From: Denitratimonas sp037478135
Lineage (GTDB): Bacteria; Pseudomonadota; Gammaproteobacteria; Xanthomonadales; Xanthomonadaceae
Length of the DNA: 64,000 bases
NCBI RefSeq assembly: GCF_037478135.1
Contig: NZ_JBBHDV010000015.1
Coordinates: 1-64,000 of the forward strand
Direction of reading: 5' to 3'
The position numbers were made by a program, and so were the translations under genes. How positions within the stretch are numbered: the stretch's first letter is position 1; each line of letters begins with the position of its first letter. Under the pieces are notes generated by a model that saw only the letters and a program-made list of their open reading frames with translations, was not told the origin of the DNA and did not search any database. This document shows positions 44,582-55,338 of this stretch, piece by piece.

Positions 44582-46381
44582 ATGCGCTGGCCGACCTTCT
44601 GCCTGATCCTGACCGCGTCGCTGCTGATCGGCTGCACCCAGCCCGACGAGCCCTACGGCTTCGATGAAGCCCCGCCCAGCGCCTCGCTGCCGATCGGCCG
44701 GGTCCAGGGCGACGGGGCGACCAGTCCGTACCTTGACCAGTACGTCGAGATCCGGGGCGTGGTGACCGGCAACTTCGTGTCCGGCCTGGACGGTTTCTTC
44801 ATGCAGGATGCGGTGGGCGAGGAGGACGGCGACGACGCCACCTCCGACGGCATCTTCGTGGAATGGAAATCCGGCAGCGAACCCCGCGTACGCCGCGGCG
44901 ACCGCATCCGCGCCGCCGGCACCGTGGTGGAAGTGGAACGCGGCGGCAGCCAGCAGACCACGCTGCGCGCTACCGCGATCGAAGTGCTCGGCCGCGGCGC
45001 GGTCGCGGCCACGGTGCTCGACGGCCCGCCAGCGCAGGAAAGCGACTGGGAACGCTACGAGGGCATGTGGCTGCGGATCAACCTGCCGCTGACCGTCACC
45101 GGCAACGACGGCCTGTTGCGCTTCGGCGAGCTGGTCACCGCATTCGGCCCGCGCCAGTTCACCCCGACCGAACTGCAACCGCCCGGCCCCGCCGCGCAGG
45201 CGCTGGACGCCGACAACCGCCGCCGGCGCCTGGTGCTGGACGACAACCGCGACGGCGAATATCCGGACACGCTGTGGTTCCTGCCGGAACCGCTCTCGGC
45301 CGATGCCCCGCTGCGCGCCGGCAGCATCGTGCATGGCGTGGAAGGCATCCTGCAGCACCGCCAAGGCTGGCGCCTGCAACTGACCGCCGAACTGGAGCGC
45401 ATCGAACAGGCTCCGCGCCCGGCCGCACCGGAACTGCCGGACGGCATCCGCGTGGCGGCGTTCAATGTCTTCAACTGGTTCAATGGCGACGGCCAGGGGC
45501 GCGGCTTCCCGACCCCTCGCGGTGCGGCCAATGTGGACGAGATGAACCGCCAGCGCGACAAGCTGGTCAGCGCCATCCTCGGCCTGAAACCGGACGTGGT
45601 GGCGCTGATGGAAGTGGAAAACGACGGCTTCGGCCGCAGCAGTGCGCTGGCGCAGCTGGTCACCGCGCTCAATGCGCAATGGCCGGAAGCCGAGTACGCG
45701 TTGGTGGATGCCGGCAAGGGTCCGGGCGAGGACGTGATGCGGGTGGCGATGATCTACCGCCAGCCGCGCCTGCAACTGCACGGCGCGGCCGCCACGCTGG
45801 CCGAAGGCGCGTTCGCCGATCGCAACCGGGTGCCGCTGGCGCAGAGCTTCGCGGTGCCCGGCGATGACGCGGTGTTCACCGTGGTCGCCAACCATTTCAA
45901 ATCCAAGGGCTGCAACGAGGCCGAACAGGCCGACAGCGACCAGCGCGACGGCCAGGTCTGCTGGAATGCCACCCGCAGCGCCGCCGCACAGGAACTGCAC
46001 GACTGGCTGGCGACCGACCCCACCGCCAGCGGCGGCACGGCCCACGTGATCCTGGGCGATCTCAACAGCTACGCCCAGGAAGACCCGCTGCGCCTGCTGC
46101 ACAACGCCGGCTGGCGCGACGCCTTCGCCCAGGCCGGCATCAAGCGCCCCTACAGCTACAACTTCCGTGGCGCCAGCGGCCGTCTCGACCATGCCCTGCT
46201 GAGCCCGGCACTGGCACCGGCACTGCGCGCAGCGGCCATCTGGCACATCAATGCCGACGAATCCGAAGCCTTCGACTACCAGCGCCGCAACCGCCAGAAA
46301 CAGTGGTACGCGCCCGATCCCTACCGTTCCTCTGACCACGATCCGCTGATCCTGGTGCTGGACTTCGGGCAGGACCCCTGA
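44582..46381 (+). CDS. ExeM/NucH-type extracellular nuclease, lipoprotein
   Basis: The 599-residue protein has a lipoprotein signal (lipobox LLIGC, Cys18), an N-terminal OB-like module (residues about 40-290) and an exonuclease-endonuclease-phosphatase domain. Active-site motifs in order are VAAFNVFNWFN, LMEVENDGFG, VVANHFKSKGC, HVILGDLNSY and SSDHDPLIL. ExeM/NucH proteins degrade extracellular DNA for biofilm remodelling or phosphorus and nucleoside supply. The lipid anchor would hold it on the cell surface or in the periplasm. No Pho box was seen upstream. Confidence 0.9.
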   Translation: MRWPTFCLILTASLLIGCTQPDEPYGFDEAPPSASLPIGRVQGDGATSPYLDQYVEIRGVVTGNFVSGLDGFFMQDAVGEEDGDDATSDGIFVEWKSGSEPRVRRGDRIRAAGTVVEVERGGSQQTTLRATAIEVLGRGAVAATVLDGPPAQESDWERYEGMWLRINLPLTVTGNDGLLRFGELVTAFGPRQFTPTELQPPGPAAQALDADNRRRRLVLDDNRDGEYPDTLWFLPEPLSADAPLRAGSIVHGVEGILQHRQGWRLQLTAELERIEQAPRPAAPELPDGIRVAAFNVFNWFNGDGQGRGFPTPRGAANVDEMNRQRDKLVSAILGLKPDVVALMEVENDGFGRSSALAQLVTALNAQWPEAEYALVDAGKGPGEDVMRVAMIYRQPRLQLHGAAATLAEGAFADRNRVPLAQSFAVPGDDAVFTVVANHFKSKGCNEAEQADSDQRDGQVCWNATRSAAAQELHDWLATDPTASGGTAHVILGDLNSYAQEDPLRLLHNAGWRDAFAQAGIKRPYSYNFRGASGRLDHALLSPALAPALRAAAIWHINADESEAFDYQRRNRQKQWYAPDPYRSSDHDPLILVLDFGQDP

Positions 46382-46470
46382 GCCTCCGCTGCCGGATTGC
46401 GGCACCGGATAACATCGGCGCAACCGCACACCCGGTATCATGGCCGGCCCTGTCAGCACGAGTGCGACGC

Positions 46471-47145
46471 ATGAGCGCTCCCACACCCGACTTCCCCACC
46501 AGCGACACCACCCTGCTGCTTCCCGGCCCGGCCGGGGTGCTGGAAACCGTGGTCGAACTGCCCGAAGCCGCCGATGCGCGTGCCGGCGTTGCGGTGATCT
46601 GCCACCCGCATCCGCTGCAGAGCGGCACGATGCACAACAAGGTGGTGACGATGCTGGCGCGCAGCCTGCGCGAACTGGGGCTGGCGACGGTGCGCTTCAA
46701 TTTCCGTGGCGTGGGCGAATCCACCGGCGAATACGACGAAGGCCGCGGCGAAACCCTCGACCTGCTGGCCGTGGCCGAATGGGTCCGCAGCCAGCGCCCG
46801 GATGATGCTTTCTGGCTGGGCGGATTTTCCTTCGGCAGCTATGTCGCACTGCTGGGCGCACGCCACCTGCCGGTCAAGCAGATGATCACCGTCGCACCGC
46901 CGGTCGGGCGCTGGGATTTCTCCGCCGCAATCGCCCCACCCTGCCCGTGGCTGGTGATCCAGGGCGAAGACGACGACATCGTCGATCCGCAGGCGGTCTA
47001 CGACTGGATCGAAGCCATGCCGGAAAACCCCACCCTGGTGCGGATGCCGGAAACCGGCCACTTCTTCCACCGCCGCATGATGGACCTGCGCGGCGCGATC
47101 AAGAACGGCGTGCGCGGCAACCTGCCGCCGCCCGTGGCGGCATGA
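46471..47145 (+). CDS. Alpha/beta hydrolase
   Basis: This 224-residue hydrolase has the nucleophile elbow GGFSFGSY, the oxyanion CHPHPLQSGTMHNKV, the acid in GEDDDIVDPQ and His in PETGHFFH. It matches the CHPHP-type small hydrolases common in proteobacteria, with no assigned substrate. ATG 46471 is preferred over GTG 46462. It ends 7 bases before zapE and is likely co-transcribed with it. Confidence 0.88.
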   Translation: MSAPTPDFPTSDTTLLLPGPAGVLETVVELPEAADARAGVAVICHPHPLQSGTMHNKVVTMLARSLRELGLATVRFNFRGVGESTGEYDEGRGETLDLLAVAEWVRSQRPDDAFWLGGFSFGSYVALLGARHLPVKQMITVAPPVGRWDFSAAIAPPCPWLVIQGEDDDIVDPQAVYDWIEAMPENPTLVRMPETGHFFHRRMMDLRGAIKNGVRGNLPPPVAA

Positions 47146-47152
47146 GCCACGC

Positions 47153-48271
47153 ATGACCCCACCGCTGGACCAGACCCCGATGCGCCCGTCGCAGGCGTAC
47201 CGCATCGGCGTGGAACAGGGCCGCTGGCAATCCGATCCGGTGCAACTGGCGGTGCTGGAGGAACTGGACCGCATCCACGACGAACTGCTGGAACGCGAGC
47301 ACGACGGCGCCCTTGCGAAACTGGCGCGCAAACTGCGCCGCGACGCGCCGGTGCGCGGCCTCTACCTGTGGGGCGGCGTCGGGCGCGGCAAGACCTTCCT
47401 CGTCGACCTGTTCTTCTCGCATCTGGAATTACCGGCCAAGCGCCGCATCCATTACCACCGCTTCATGGGCGAAGTGCACGCCCGCATCCGAGCCATGGGC
47501 GAGCACGCCGATCCGCTGGTGCAGATCGCATCCGACTACGCGCGCGAGTTCCGCCTGCTGTGCCTGGACGAATTCTTCGTCACCGACATCGGCGATGCGA
47601 TGCTGCTGGCGCGCCTGCTGGAACAGCTGTTCGCGCGCGGCGTGACCCTGGTCACCACCTCCAACACCGCGCCGGAAAACCTCTACCGCGACGGCCTGCA
47701 ACGCGCCAGCTTCCTGCCCGCGATCATCCTGCTGCAGGCCCACTGCCGCGTGTACGAGGTCAAGAGCGAGCAGGATTACCGGCTGCGCGCGCTGACCCGC
47801 GCCAGCGTCTGGCAGACACCGGCCGATGCCGCCGCCGAACAGGAACTGGCGAAGACCTTCGCGCGCCTGACCCGCGATGCACCGCACGACGCCGACGACA
47901 CCACACTGGAAATCAACGCCCGCCCGATCGCGGTGCGCGAACTGGCCGATGGCGTGGTCTGGTTCGATTTTTCCGTGCTGTGCGAAGGCCCGCGCTCGGT
48001 CGCGGACTACATCGAGATCGCACGCCGCTTCCACACCATCATCGTTTCCGGTGTGCCCGGCTTCGACCGCAACAGCGAGGATGCGGCCTACCGTTTCGTA
48101 CTGCTGGTGGACGAACTTTACGACCGTGGCGTCAAGCTGGTGGCGTCGGCCGCCACGCACCCGCTCGACCTGTACCACGGCCAGCGCGTGGCACACGAAT
48201 TCGAACGCACCGTCAGCCGCCTGACGGAAATGCAGTCACAGGAATACCTGGCGCGCGAACACGCGCCCTGA
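47153..48271 (+). CDS. zapE: Cell division ATPase ZapE (AFG1-like)
   Basis: The product has 372 residues and an AAA ATPase core. Walker A is GGVGRGKT at residues 74-81, Walker B is LLCLDEFFVTD, and TTSNTAPENLY is the sensor/arginine region typical of the AFG1/ZapE family. VPGFDRNSEDAAYRF and HPLDLYHG near the C terminus are family hallmarks. ZapE links to FtsZ ring function under stress in E. coli. Length fits. Confidence 0.93.
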   Translation: MTPPLDQTPMRPSQAYRIGVEQGRWQSDPVQLAVLEELDRIHDELLEREHDGALAKLARKLRRDAPVRGLYLWGGVGRGKTFLVDLFFSHLELPAKRRIHYHRFMGEVHARIRAMGEHADPLVQIASDYAREFRLLCLDEFFVTDIGDAMLLARLLEQLFARGVTLVTTSNTAPENLYRDGLQRASFLPAIILLQAHCRVYEVKSEQDYRLRALTRASVWQTPADAAAEQELAKTFARLTRDAPHDADDTTLEINARPIAVRELADGVVWFDFSVLCEGPRSVADYIEIARRFHTIIVSGVPGFDRNSEDAAYRFVLLVDELYDRGVKLVASAATHPLDLYHGQRVAHEFERTVSRLTEMQSQEYLAREHAP

Positions 48272-48304
48272 GGCGGAACCGGAAACTCCCGCGACACCGG
48301 CAAA

Positions 48305-48331
48305 CCCGCGCGAAGTTTGGCTCCGCGCGGG
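48305..48331. terminator. Hairpin between convergent zapE and the surface protein
   Basis: CCCGCGCG (48305-48312) pairs with CGCGCGGG (48324-48331), loop 11 bases, followed by CATTTGC. It would serve both converging transcripts. Confidence 0.55.
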
Positions 48332-48344
48332 CATTTGCCCGGCA

Positions 48345-49256
48345 TCAGCGCGCCCGCAGACGCCAGACCGCCACCCCGCCCAGCACCAGCAGCATCAACG
48401 CCAGGGCCAGCGGCCGGTTGGCGGGGATATACGAAACATCGCCCGTTCCGGTGACGGCGAAGATCACCTGCTGCGTCGCGCGCGGTGTGCCATCGAGACT
48501 GCCATTGATCGTCACCTCGTAATCGCCGGCCGGCAGCCGGCCCAGCTCCGCCCGGAAATAAGCCGGAAAATGGGCACTGAAACAGATGGTGCCGGGCGGC
48601 GCCTCGGATTCGTCGATGCTGATGAAGGCGTACTCGATATGGATCACACGGCCATTGCGCCGCACCGATACCGGCTCGGGCATCGACAGATTGCAGCCAT
48701 TGGTGGCCGCACCATCGGTGATCCGCAGCTGCACCTCGTCCGCCGTGGTCGGGTTCGGTGGCGTCACTTCGGGTGCCGGCAGCGTTCCACCCGGCGCATT
48801 CGCAGCCACGGTGAAGGCCAGATGCTGGTCGGGATTCACGTTGCCCAGCGTGGTGCCGCTGACCACCACCTCGTAGTCGCCGGCCGGCAGCGTGCCGAGC
48901 GAGGCCGTCAAGCGCACCGGCATCGGCACCAGCACGCACGGCACCATCGGCGAGTCGGCACTGCGTGTACGGACGGCATATTCGAGCGTGAACGTGTTGC
49001 CGCTGCGGCTCAGCAAGGTTTCGACCGGGAAATGCAGATCGCAGTCCAGCTTGCCACCACTGGATGCATACGCCACCAGGGTCAGCTCCTGGTCCGGTGT
49101 GGGCGGATGCGGCGTCACCTCCGGTGGCGGCAGATCGCCGGACGACCAGGGCGGATACGGCGTCACCTCCGGTCGCGGCAGATCGCCGGACGACCAGGCC
49201 GGCAGCGACACCGCCAGGGCCAGCGCAAACAGTCGCGATACATGACGGGATTTCAT
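48345..49256 (-). CDS. Surface protein with two repeated domains and an IPTL-CTERM-like tail
   Basis: The 303-residue exported protein has a signal peptide (residues 1-20). A 16-residue tandem repeat follows (SSGDLP-PEVTP-PPW type; DNA period 48 bp, 49111-49200), then two homologous beta domains of about 110 residues, each with a cysteine pair and an LPAGDYEV signature. The tail reads YIPANRPLALALMLLVLGG and ends AVWRLRAR: an Ile-Pro motif, one membrane helix and a basic end, like IPTL-CTERM sorting signals. AAGGAG lies 7 bases before ATG 49256. It is probably anchored or sorted at the cell envelope; function unknown. Confidence 0.75.
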   Translation of the reverse strand: MKSRHVSRLFALALAVSLPAWSSGDLPRPEVTPYPPWSSGDLPPPEVTPHPPTPDQELTLVAYASSGGKLDCDLHFPVETLLSRSGNTFTLEYAVRTRSADSPMVPCVLVPMPVRLTASLGTLPAGDYEVVVSGTTLGNVNPDQHLAFTVAANAPGGTLPAPEVTPPNPTTADEVQLRITDGAATNGCNLSMPEPVSVRRNGRVIHIEYAFISIDESEAPPGTICFSAHFPAYFRAELGRLPAGDYEVTINGSLDGTPRATQQVIFAVTGTGDVSYIPANRPLALALMLLVLGGVAVWRLRAR

Positions 49257-49375
49257 GTCCAACTCCTTGCAGATCAAGAGGATGTGACGGGCAGTGTACG
49301 CCCAAACCGGCCCGACCGCTGCAAGCCCCGTCCAGCCCGGTAATATGGCCTTCCCAATCCACGCGGAAGCACACC

Positions 49376-50443
49376 ATGGGCATCTTCAACTTCATCCGGG
49401 GCGAGTTGATCGAGATCATCGAGTGGACCGATGACTCGCGCGATACCTTGTCCTACCGCTGGCCGGACGACGACAAGAACATCAAGAACGGTGCTCAGCT
49501 GATCGTGCGCGAAAGCCAGCAGGTGCAGTTCGTCGCGACCGGCCAGTACGCCGACCTGTTCGGCCCCGGCAAGCACACGCTGAGCACGCAGAACATCCCG
49601 ATCCTGTCGCGCATCTACGGCTGGAAACACGGCTTCGAATCGCCGTTCAAATGCGATGTCTATTTCCTCAACACGCGCCTGTTCACCGGCAACAAATGGG
49701 GCACCTCGAACCCGGTGATGATGCGTGATGCCGATTTCGGCGTGGTACGCCTGCGGGCCTTCGGCACCTACGATTTCCGCATCGTTGATCCGCCGCGTTT
49801 CCTGAGGGAAGTGGCCGGCACCGACCAGAACTTCCGCCTCGACGAGTTTGCCGACACCATGCGCTCGCGCATCGTCAGCGTCTTCACCGAAGCCCTCGCC
49901 CGCGCCAACGTGCCGGCGCTGGACGTGGCCCAGCGCTATTCGGAACTGGGCGATGCGCTGCTGCCGATCATCAACCCGGCGATGGTCGAAAAATACGGCA
50001 TCGAGATCACCAGCTTCATCCTGGAAAACGTCTCGGTGCCGCCGGAAGTGGAAAAAGCCATCGACGCGCGCTCCTCGATGGGCGCCATCGGCAACCTCAA
50101 CGATTACGTGAAGTACCAGATGGGCGCCACGATGGGCCAGGGCGAAGGCGGCGGCGCGGCGGCAGTGCCGGCGCAGATGGCGGTCGGTTTCGGCATCGCG
50201 CAGGAAATGATGAAGGGCATGGGTGGTGTGGCGGCGCAGCCGGCGGCTCCAGCACAGGCGGCAGCGCCGGCGACCAACGGCGGGTTGGAAGTGCTGACGC
50301 CGGAACAGGCGGCGCAGGCGCTCGGCGTCTCGGTCGAGGACGTGATGGCCTCGATCGAATCCGGCGATCTGAAAGCACGCAGGATCGGCAGCGCCACGCG
50401 CATCGCACGCAGTGCGCTGGAAGCCTTCCTGCACGGGGAGTGA
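49376..50443 (+). CDS. SPFH-domain protein with C-terminal HTH
   Basis: The product has 355 residues. Residues 1-250 form an SPFH/band-7 domain of the YdjI / virion-core-like group (GIFNFIRGELIEIIEW, FGTYDFRIVDPPRFLREVAG, LDVAQRYSELGDALLPIINP). A Gly/Ala/Pro-rich linker follows, and residues about 304-355 look like a MerR/excisionase-type helix-turn-helix (LTPEQAAQALGVSVEDVMAS, GDLKARRIGSATRI). Related proteins usually carry a zinc ribbon here; in this locus the zinc ribbons are on the next gene. SPFH proteins build large membrane-associated rings. The pair may form one membrane complex. Confidence 0.82.
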   Translation: MGIFNFIRGELIEIIEWTDDSRDTLSYRWPDDDKNIKNGAQLIVRESQQVQFVATGQYADLFGPGKHTLSTQNIPILSRIYGWKHGFESPFKCDVYFLNTRLFTGNKWGTSNPVMMRDADFGVVRLRAFGTYDFRIVDPPRFLREVAGTDQNFRLDEFADTMRSRIVSVFTEALARANVPALDVAQRYSELGDALLPIINPAMVEKYGIEITSFILENVSVPPEVEKAIDARSSMGAIGNLNDYVKYQMGATMGQGEGGGAAAVPAQMAVGFGIAQEMMKGMGGVAAQPAAPAQAAAPATNGGLEVLTPEQAAQALGVSVEDVMASIESGDLKARRIGSATRIARSALEAFLHGE

Positions 50444-50455
50444 TTCCATACCGTC

Positions 50456-50553
50456 ATTCCGGCGCAAGCCGGAATCGCCCTTCAACAGCCGAAGGCTGGT
50501 CATCCGGTTTTTCGTTGCTCAGGCAAGAGCTGGATTCCGGCTTGCGCCGGAAT
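50456..50553. repeat. Pair of inverted hairpin repeats (ATTCCGGC family)
   Basis: ATTCCGGC-GCAA-GCCGGAAT (50456-50475) and ATTCCGGC-TTGC-GCCGGAAT (50534-50553) are each a hairpin with 8-bp stem, placed in opposite orientation with CCGTC / GACGG flanks. They lie between the SPFH and zinc-ribbon genes. Such ATTCC(C/G)GC elements are common dispersed repeats in gammaproteobacteria. Confidence 0.8.
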
Positions 50554-50594
50554 GACGGGAATCAAACGCATCAGCCATCCTTTCGCCATCTGTC

Positions 50595-51710
50595 ATGACC
50601 AACCCCGCCCCCACCGGCATCGCCATCGGCAAGCATTCCTGCCCGGAATGCGGCGGCGATCTGGTATGGAACGCCACCCACCAGGCCCTGCGCTGCCCGT
50701 ACTGCGGCACGACGGCGCCGTGGTCGCCGGCGCAGGCCGCCGATCCGGGCACGCAGATCATCGAGCAGGATCTTCTCGAAGCGCTGGAACATCCTTCCAG
50801 CGGGCGCGGCTGGGGCGAGGAACGGCACGAGGTCAAATGCCGCAGCTGCCATGCGATTTCGGTGTTCGTTGGCACCCGCGCGGCGCAGCGCTGCGACTTC
50901 TGCGGCTCGCCGGCGATTGTCGCGCACGAAGATATGGGCGATGCGATCACCCCGCAGAGCCTGTTGCCGTTCAAGATCAGCGACGGCCAGATCCGCGATG
51001 CGATACGGAAGTGGTACGGCAGCCGCTGGTTCGCGCCGAACCGGCTCAAGAGCGCAGCGCTGACCGACACCCTGCACGGCATCTACCTGCCCTACTGGAC
51101 CTTCGATGCGCATGTCGACGCGCAGTGGACGGCTGAGGCCGGGCATTACTACTACGTCACCGAAACCTATACCCAGAACGGCCAGCGCCGTACCCGCCAG
51201 GTGCGCAAAGTGCGCTGGGAACCGGCTGCCGGCCGGCTGGCGCACTTCTACGATGACGAGCTGGTGCCCGGCACCGCCGGCGTGCATGCCGCGCTGCTAC
51301 GCCAGATCGAACCGTTCCCGACCGCCTCGGACCTGAAACCCTACGCACCCGAATTCGTGCGCGGCTGGACGGTGGAGCGTTACCAGGTCGATCTGCGCCG
51401 CGCCGCGGACATGAACATGCAGGACCTTGAGCGTCAGACCCGCAACCTTTGCGCCGCCCAGGTGCCCGGCGACACCCAGCGCAACCTGCAAGTGCGCAGC
51501 CAGTACCGCGGCCGCACCTTCAAGCATGTGCTGGTGCCGGTGTGGCTGGTCGGCTACACCTACGGCTCGCGCAATTTCCAGATCGTGGCCAACGGCCATA
51601 CCGGCAAGATCGCCGGCGAACGGCCCTACAGCTGGGTCAAGATCCTCTTCGCGGTACTGGCCGCGCTGCTGGTGCTGCTGATCCTCATCGCAATCGGCCA
51701 GGGGCAATGA
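50595..51710 (+). CDS. Double zinc-ribbon membrane protein
   Basis: This 371-residue protein has two CxxC-CxxC zinc ribbons, Cys16/Cys19/Cys34/Cys37 and Cys82/Cys85/Cys100/Cys103, then a mixed central domain (ITPQSLLPFKISDGQIRDAI, YLPYWTFDAHVDAQWTAEAG) and one C-terminal membrane helix (residues about 347-366). This architecture is found next to SPFH/virion-core-like genes in many bacteria. It probably partners with the SPFH protein at the membrane. Function is not established. Confidence 0.78.
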   Translation: MTNPAPTGIAIGKHSCPECGGDLVWNATHQALRCPYCGTTAPWSPAQAADPGTQIIEQDLLEALEHPSSGRGWGEERHEVKCRSCHAISVFVGTRAAQRCDFCGSPAIVAHEDMGDAITPQSLLPFKISDGQIRDAIRKWYGSRWFAPNRLKSAALTDTLHGIYLPYWTFDAHVDAQWTAEAGHYYYVTETYTQNGQRRTRQVRKVRWEPAAGRLAHFYDDELVPGTAGVHAALLRQIEPFPTASDLKPYAPEFVRGWTVERYQVDLRRAADMNMQDLERQTRNLCAAQVPGDTQRNLQVRSQYRGRTFKHVLVPVWLVGYTYGSRNFQIVANGHTGKIAGERPYSWVKILFAVLAALLVLLILIAIGQGQ

Positions 51711-51741
51711 ACCTTGCCGCGCCGCAACTCCGGTGGGCGGC

Positions 51742-53199
<1,458 letters not shown>

Positions 53200-53259
53200 G
53201 CGTTGATCGCGCGTCCTTCGGGTGCGCTCCTACGCGAGTGGCAAGGGGTCTGACACGAA

Positions 53260-53377
53260 TAGGTCGGCGGTGAGCGCAGCGAACCCCGACACCACCACTT
53301 TCAGACAGCAGCCGGGTGGGTTCCCCCAGATTCCGTGTATCCCCGAATGTCGGGCATCGCGTCGCTCAGCCCGACCT
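53260..53377. repeat. REP-like inverted pair after ntrC
   Basis: A forward unit TAGGTCGGCGGTGAGCG...GCGAACCCCGAC (53260-53296) faces an inverted unit (53349-53377; reverse complement AGGTCGGGCTGAGCGACG...). Same family as at 29036 and 57525. It lies between convergent ntrC and prpF. Confidence 0.7.
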
Positions 53378-53445
53378 CTGCGGATTACGGTGTAAGCAGG
53401 AAAGGTGGCGGGTTCAGATGCGCATCCGCCCGCCACAGCACGAAG

Positions 53446-54624
53446 TCAGCCCGGCACCCGCACAAACCCTTCCATCAGGATGCGTGCCGAGCGGCTCATC
53501 ACCGCCTTGGTCACCGTCCATTTTCCGTCGCTCTGAGCCACCGCCGCGCCCACACGCAAGGTGCCGGAAGGATGGCCGAAACGCACCGCGTCGCGTTCGC
53601 CACCACCGGCAGCCAGATTCACCAGCGTGCCCGGCACCGCCGCCGCGGTGGCGATCGCAACAGAAGCCGTGCCCATCATCGCGTGGTGCAACTTGCCCAT
53701 CGACATCGCACGCACGTTCAAGTCGATGTCGGATGCCGCGATGGCCTTGCCGCTGCTGGAAACGTAATCCTTCGGCGGTGCAACGAAGGCGACCTTCGGC
53801 GTGTGCTGGCGCTTCAGTGCTTCATCGGCGGTCTGGATCAGACCCATGCGCAGCGCACCGGCAACACGGATGGCTTCGAGCTTTTCCAGCGCAGCGCGGT
53901 TTTCGTTGATCGCGGCCTGCAGCTCGGTACCGTCGTAGCCGATATCGGCGGCGTTGACGAACACGGTCGGGATGCCGGCGCTGATCATCGTGGCTTTCAG
54001 CACGCCGATGCCGGGCACATCGAGTTCATCGACGAGGTTGCCGGTGGGGAACATCGAACCTGCGGCATCGTCCTCGCCTTCGTCCGAAGGATCGAGGAAC
54101 TCCAGGACAATTTCCGCCGCCGGAAAAGTCACCCCATCCAGCTCGAAATCGCCGGTTTCCTGCACCTGCCCGTGGCTCACCGGAACATGCGCGAGGATGG
54201 TCTTGCCAATGTTGGCCTGCCAGATGCGCACCGTGCAGATGCCGTTTTCCGGAACGTGGGTGACATAACCGGCGTGGATCGCGAACGCGCCGGCAGCGGT
54301 GGAAAGATTGCCGCAATTGCCCGACCAGTCCACGAAATCAGTGTCGATGCTGACCTGCCCGTACAGGTAATCCACATCGTGCCCTTCGCGCGTGGACGGC
54401 GACACGATCACCGCCTTGCTGGTACTCGATGTCGCTCCGCCCATGCCATCGGTCTGCTTGCCGTATGGATCGGGCGAACCGATCACGCGCTGCAACAGTG
54501 CATCGCGCACCGTACCGGGCACGCGCGCGGCTGCGGGCAGATCCTCCAGCCGGAAGAACACGCCTTTCGACGTGCCACCGCGCATGTAGGTGGCGGGAAT
54601 GCGGAGTTGGGCGGGGTGTTTCAT
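53446..54624 (-). CDS. prpF: AcnD-accessory protein PrpF
   Basis: The 392-residue protein of the PrpF/DapF-like fold works with AcnD in the 2-methylcitrate cycle, as an isomerase of aconitate-type intermediates (2-methyl-cis/trans-aconitate). Typical segments are ATYMRGGTSKGVFFRLEDLP, GGATSSTSKAVIVSPS, DWSGNCGNLSTAAGAFAI and MGKLHHAMMGTASVAIATA. Normally it follows acnD directly; here about 3 kb of other genes lie between. Confidence 0.94.
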   Translation of the reverse strand: MKHPAQLRIPATYMRGGTSKGVFFRLEDLPAAARVPGTVRDALLQRVIGSPDPYGKQTDGMGGATSSTSKAVIVSPSTREGHDVDYLYGQVSIDTDFVDWSGNCGNLSTAAGAFAIHAGYVTHVPENGICTVRIWQANIGKTILAHVPVSHGQVQETGDFELDGVTFPAAEIVLEFLDPSDEGEDDAAGSMFPTGNLVDELDVPGIGVLKATMISAGIPTVFVNAADIGYDGTELQAAINENRAALEKLEAIRVAGALRMGLIQTADEALKRQHTPKVAFVAPPKDYVSSSGKAIAASDIDLNVRAMSMGKLHHAMMGTASVAIATAAAVPGTLVNLAAGGGERDAVRFGHPSGTLRVGAAVAQSDGKWTVTKAVMSRSARILMEGFVRVPG

Positions 54625-54678
54625 GGCGGGATACCGTCAATGCAAAGTGCGCCATTGTCGCATCACGGGCGCCCGCAC

Positions 54679-55338
54679 TCAGCTGCGCGCAGGCCGTGCC
54701 ACGCGCAACAAGCCCCACGCGATCAGGCTCTGGCCGGTGAAGTAGCAGCACACGATAACCAGCACCGCGTGCGGGAACGGCGTGGCGAACTTGTTCACCC
54801 CGATCAGCGAATCGGCCAGCAGGAACAGCATCGCACCCAGCCATACCGGGCCGATGCGCGCCTCCACCCGGCACGCCATCACTGCCATCGCCAGCAGCGA
54901 TCCCAGATACACCGCCACCGGCAGCATCAGATGGCCGGATCGCGGCACCAGCCACGCCGCCAGCAGCACGCAATACAGCAGCGCCGGCAACGCCCGCAGC
55001 CACGGCATGGGCCGCCCGGCACCGGGCCGCGCGAACGCGACGATCAGCGCGATCTGGTTGACGAGAAATGCCAGCAAAGCCTGCATGAACAGGCCGTCGC
55101 GCTCGCCGTAATCGAGAAAGAAATCGCCCGTCGCCGCAGCGACATATCCCAGGGCCAACCAGCGCCCGGTGGCGCCTCCGAACGCGTGCCACATCAGCGC
55201 CGCGTAGATCAGCATCGGAAGCGGCTTCAGCAGCCAACTCAGCGGCCACGGCTGTTGCGGGATCAGTGCGATGTAGGCCAGCCCAAGGACCAGGGCGGTG
55301 ATGAAGGCGGTGCGTTGTTGGGGAGTCATGGGGTGCAT
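54679..55338 (-). CDS. Lysoplasmalogenase (YhhN/TMEM86 family)
   Basis: This 219-residue membrane protein with about eight helices has family motifs LLKPLPMLIYAALMW, AATGDFFLDYGERDGLF, LADSLIGVNKFATPFP and YFTGQSLIAWGLL. It hydrolyses the vinyl-ether bond of lysoplasmalogens, although many bacterial members may act on other lipids. ATG 55338 or 55329 could be the start. Confidence 0.85.
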   Translation of the reverse strand: MHPMTPQQRTAFITALVLGLAYIALIPQQPWPLSWLLKPLPMLIYAALMWHAFGGATGRWLALGYVAAATGDFFLDYGERDGLFMQALLAFLVNQIALIVAFARPGAGRPMPWLRALPALLYCVLLAAWLVPRSGHLMLPVAVYLGSLLAMAVMACRVEARIGPVWLGAMLFLLADSLIGVNKFATPFPHAVLVIVCCYFTGQSLIAWGLLRVARPARS

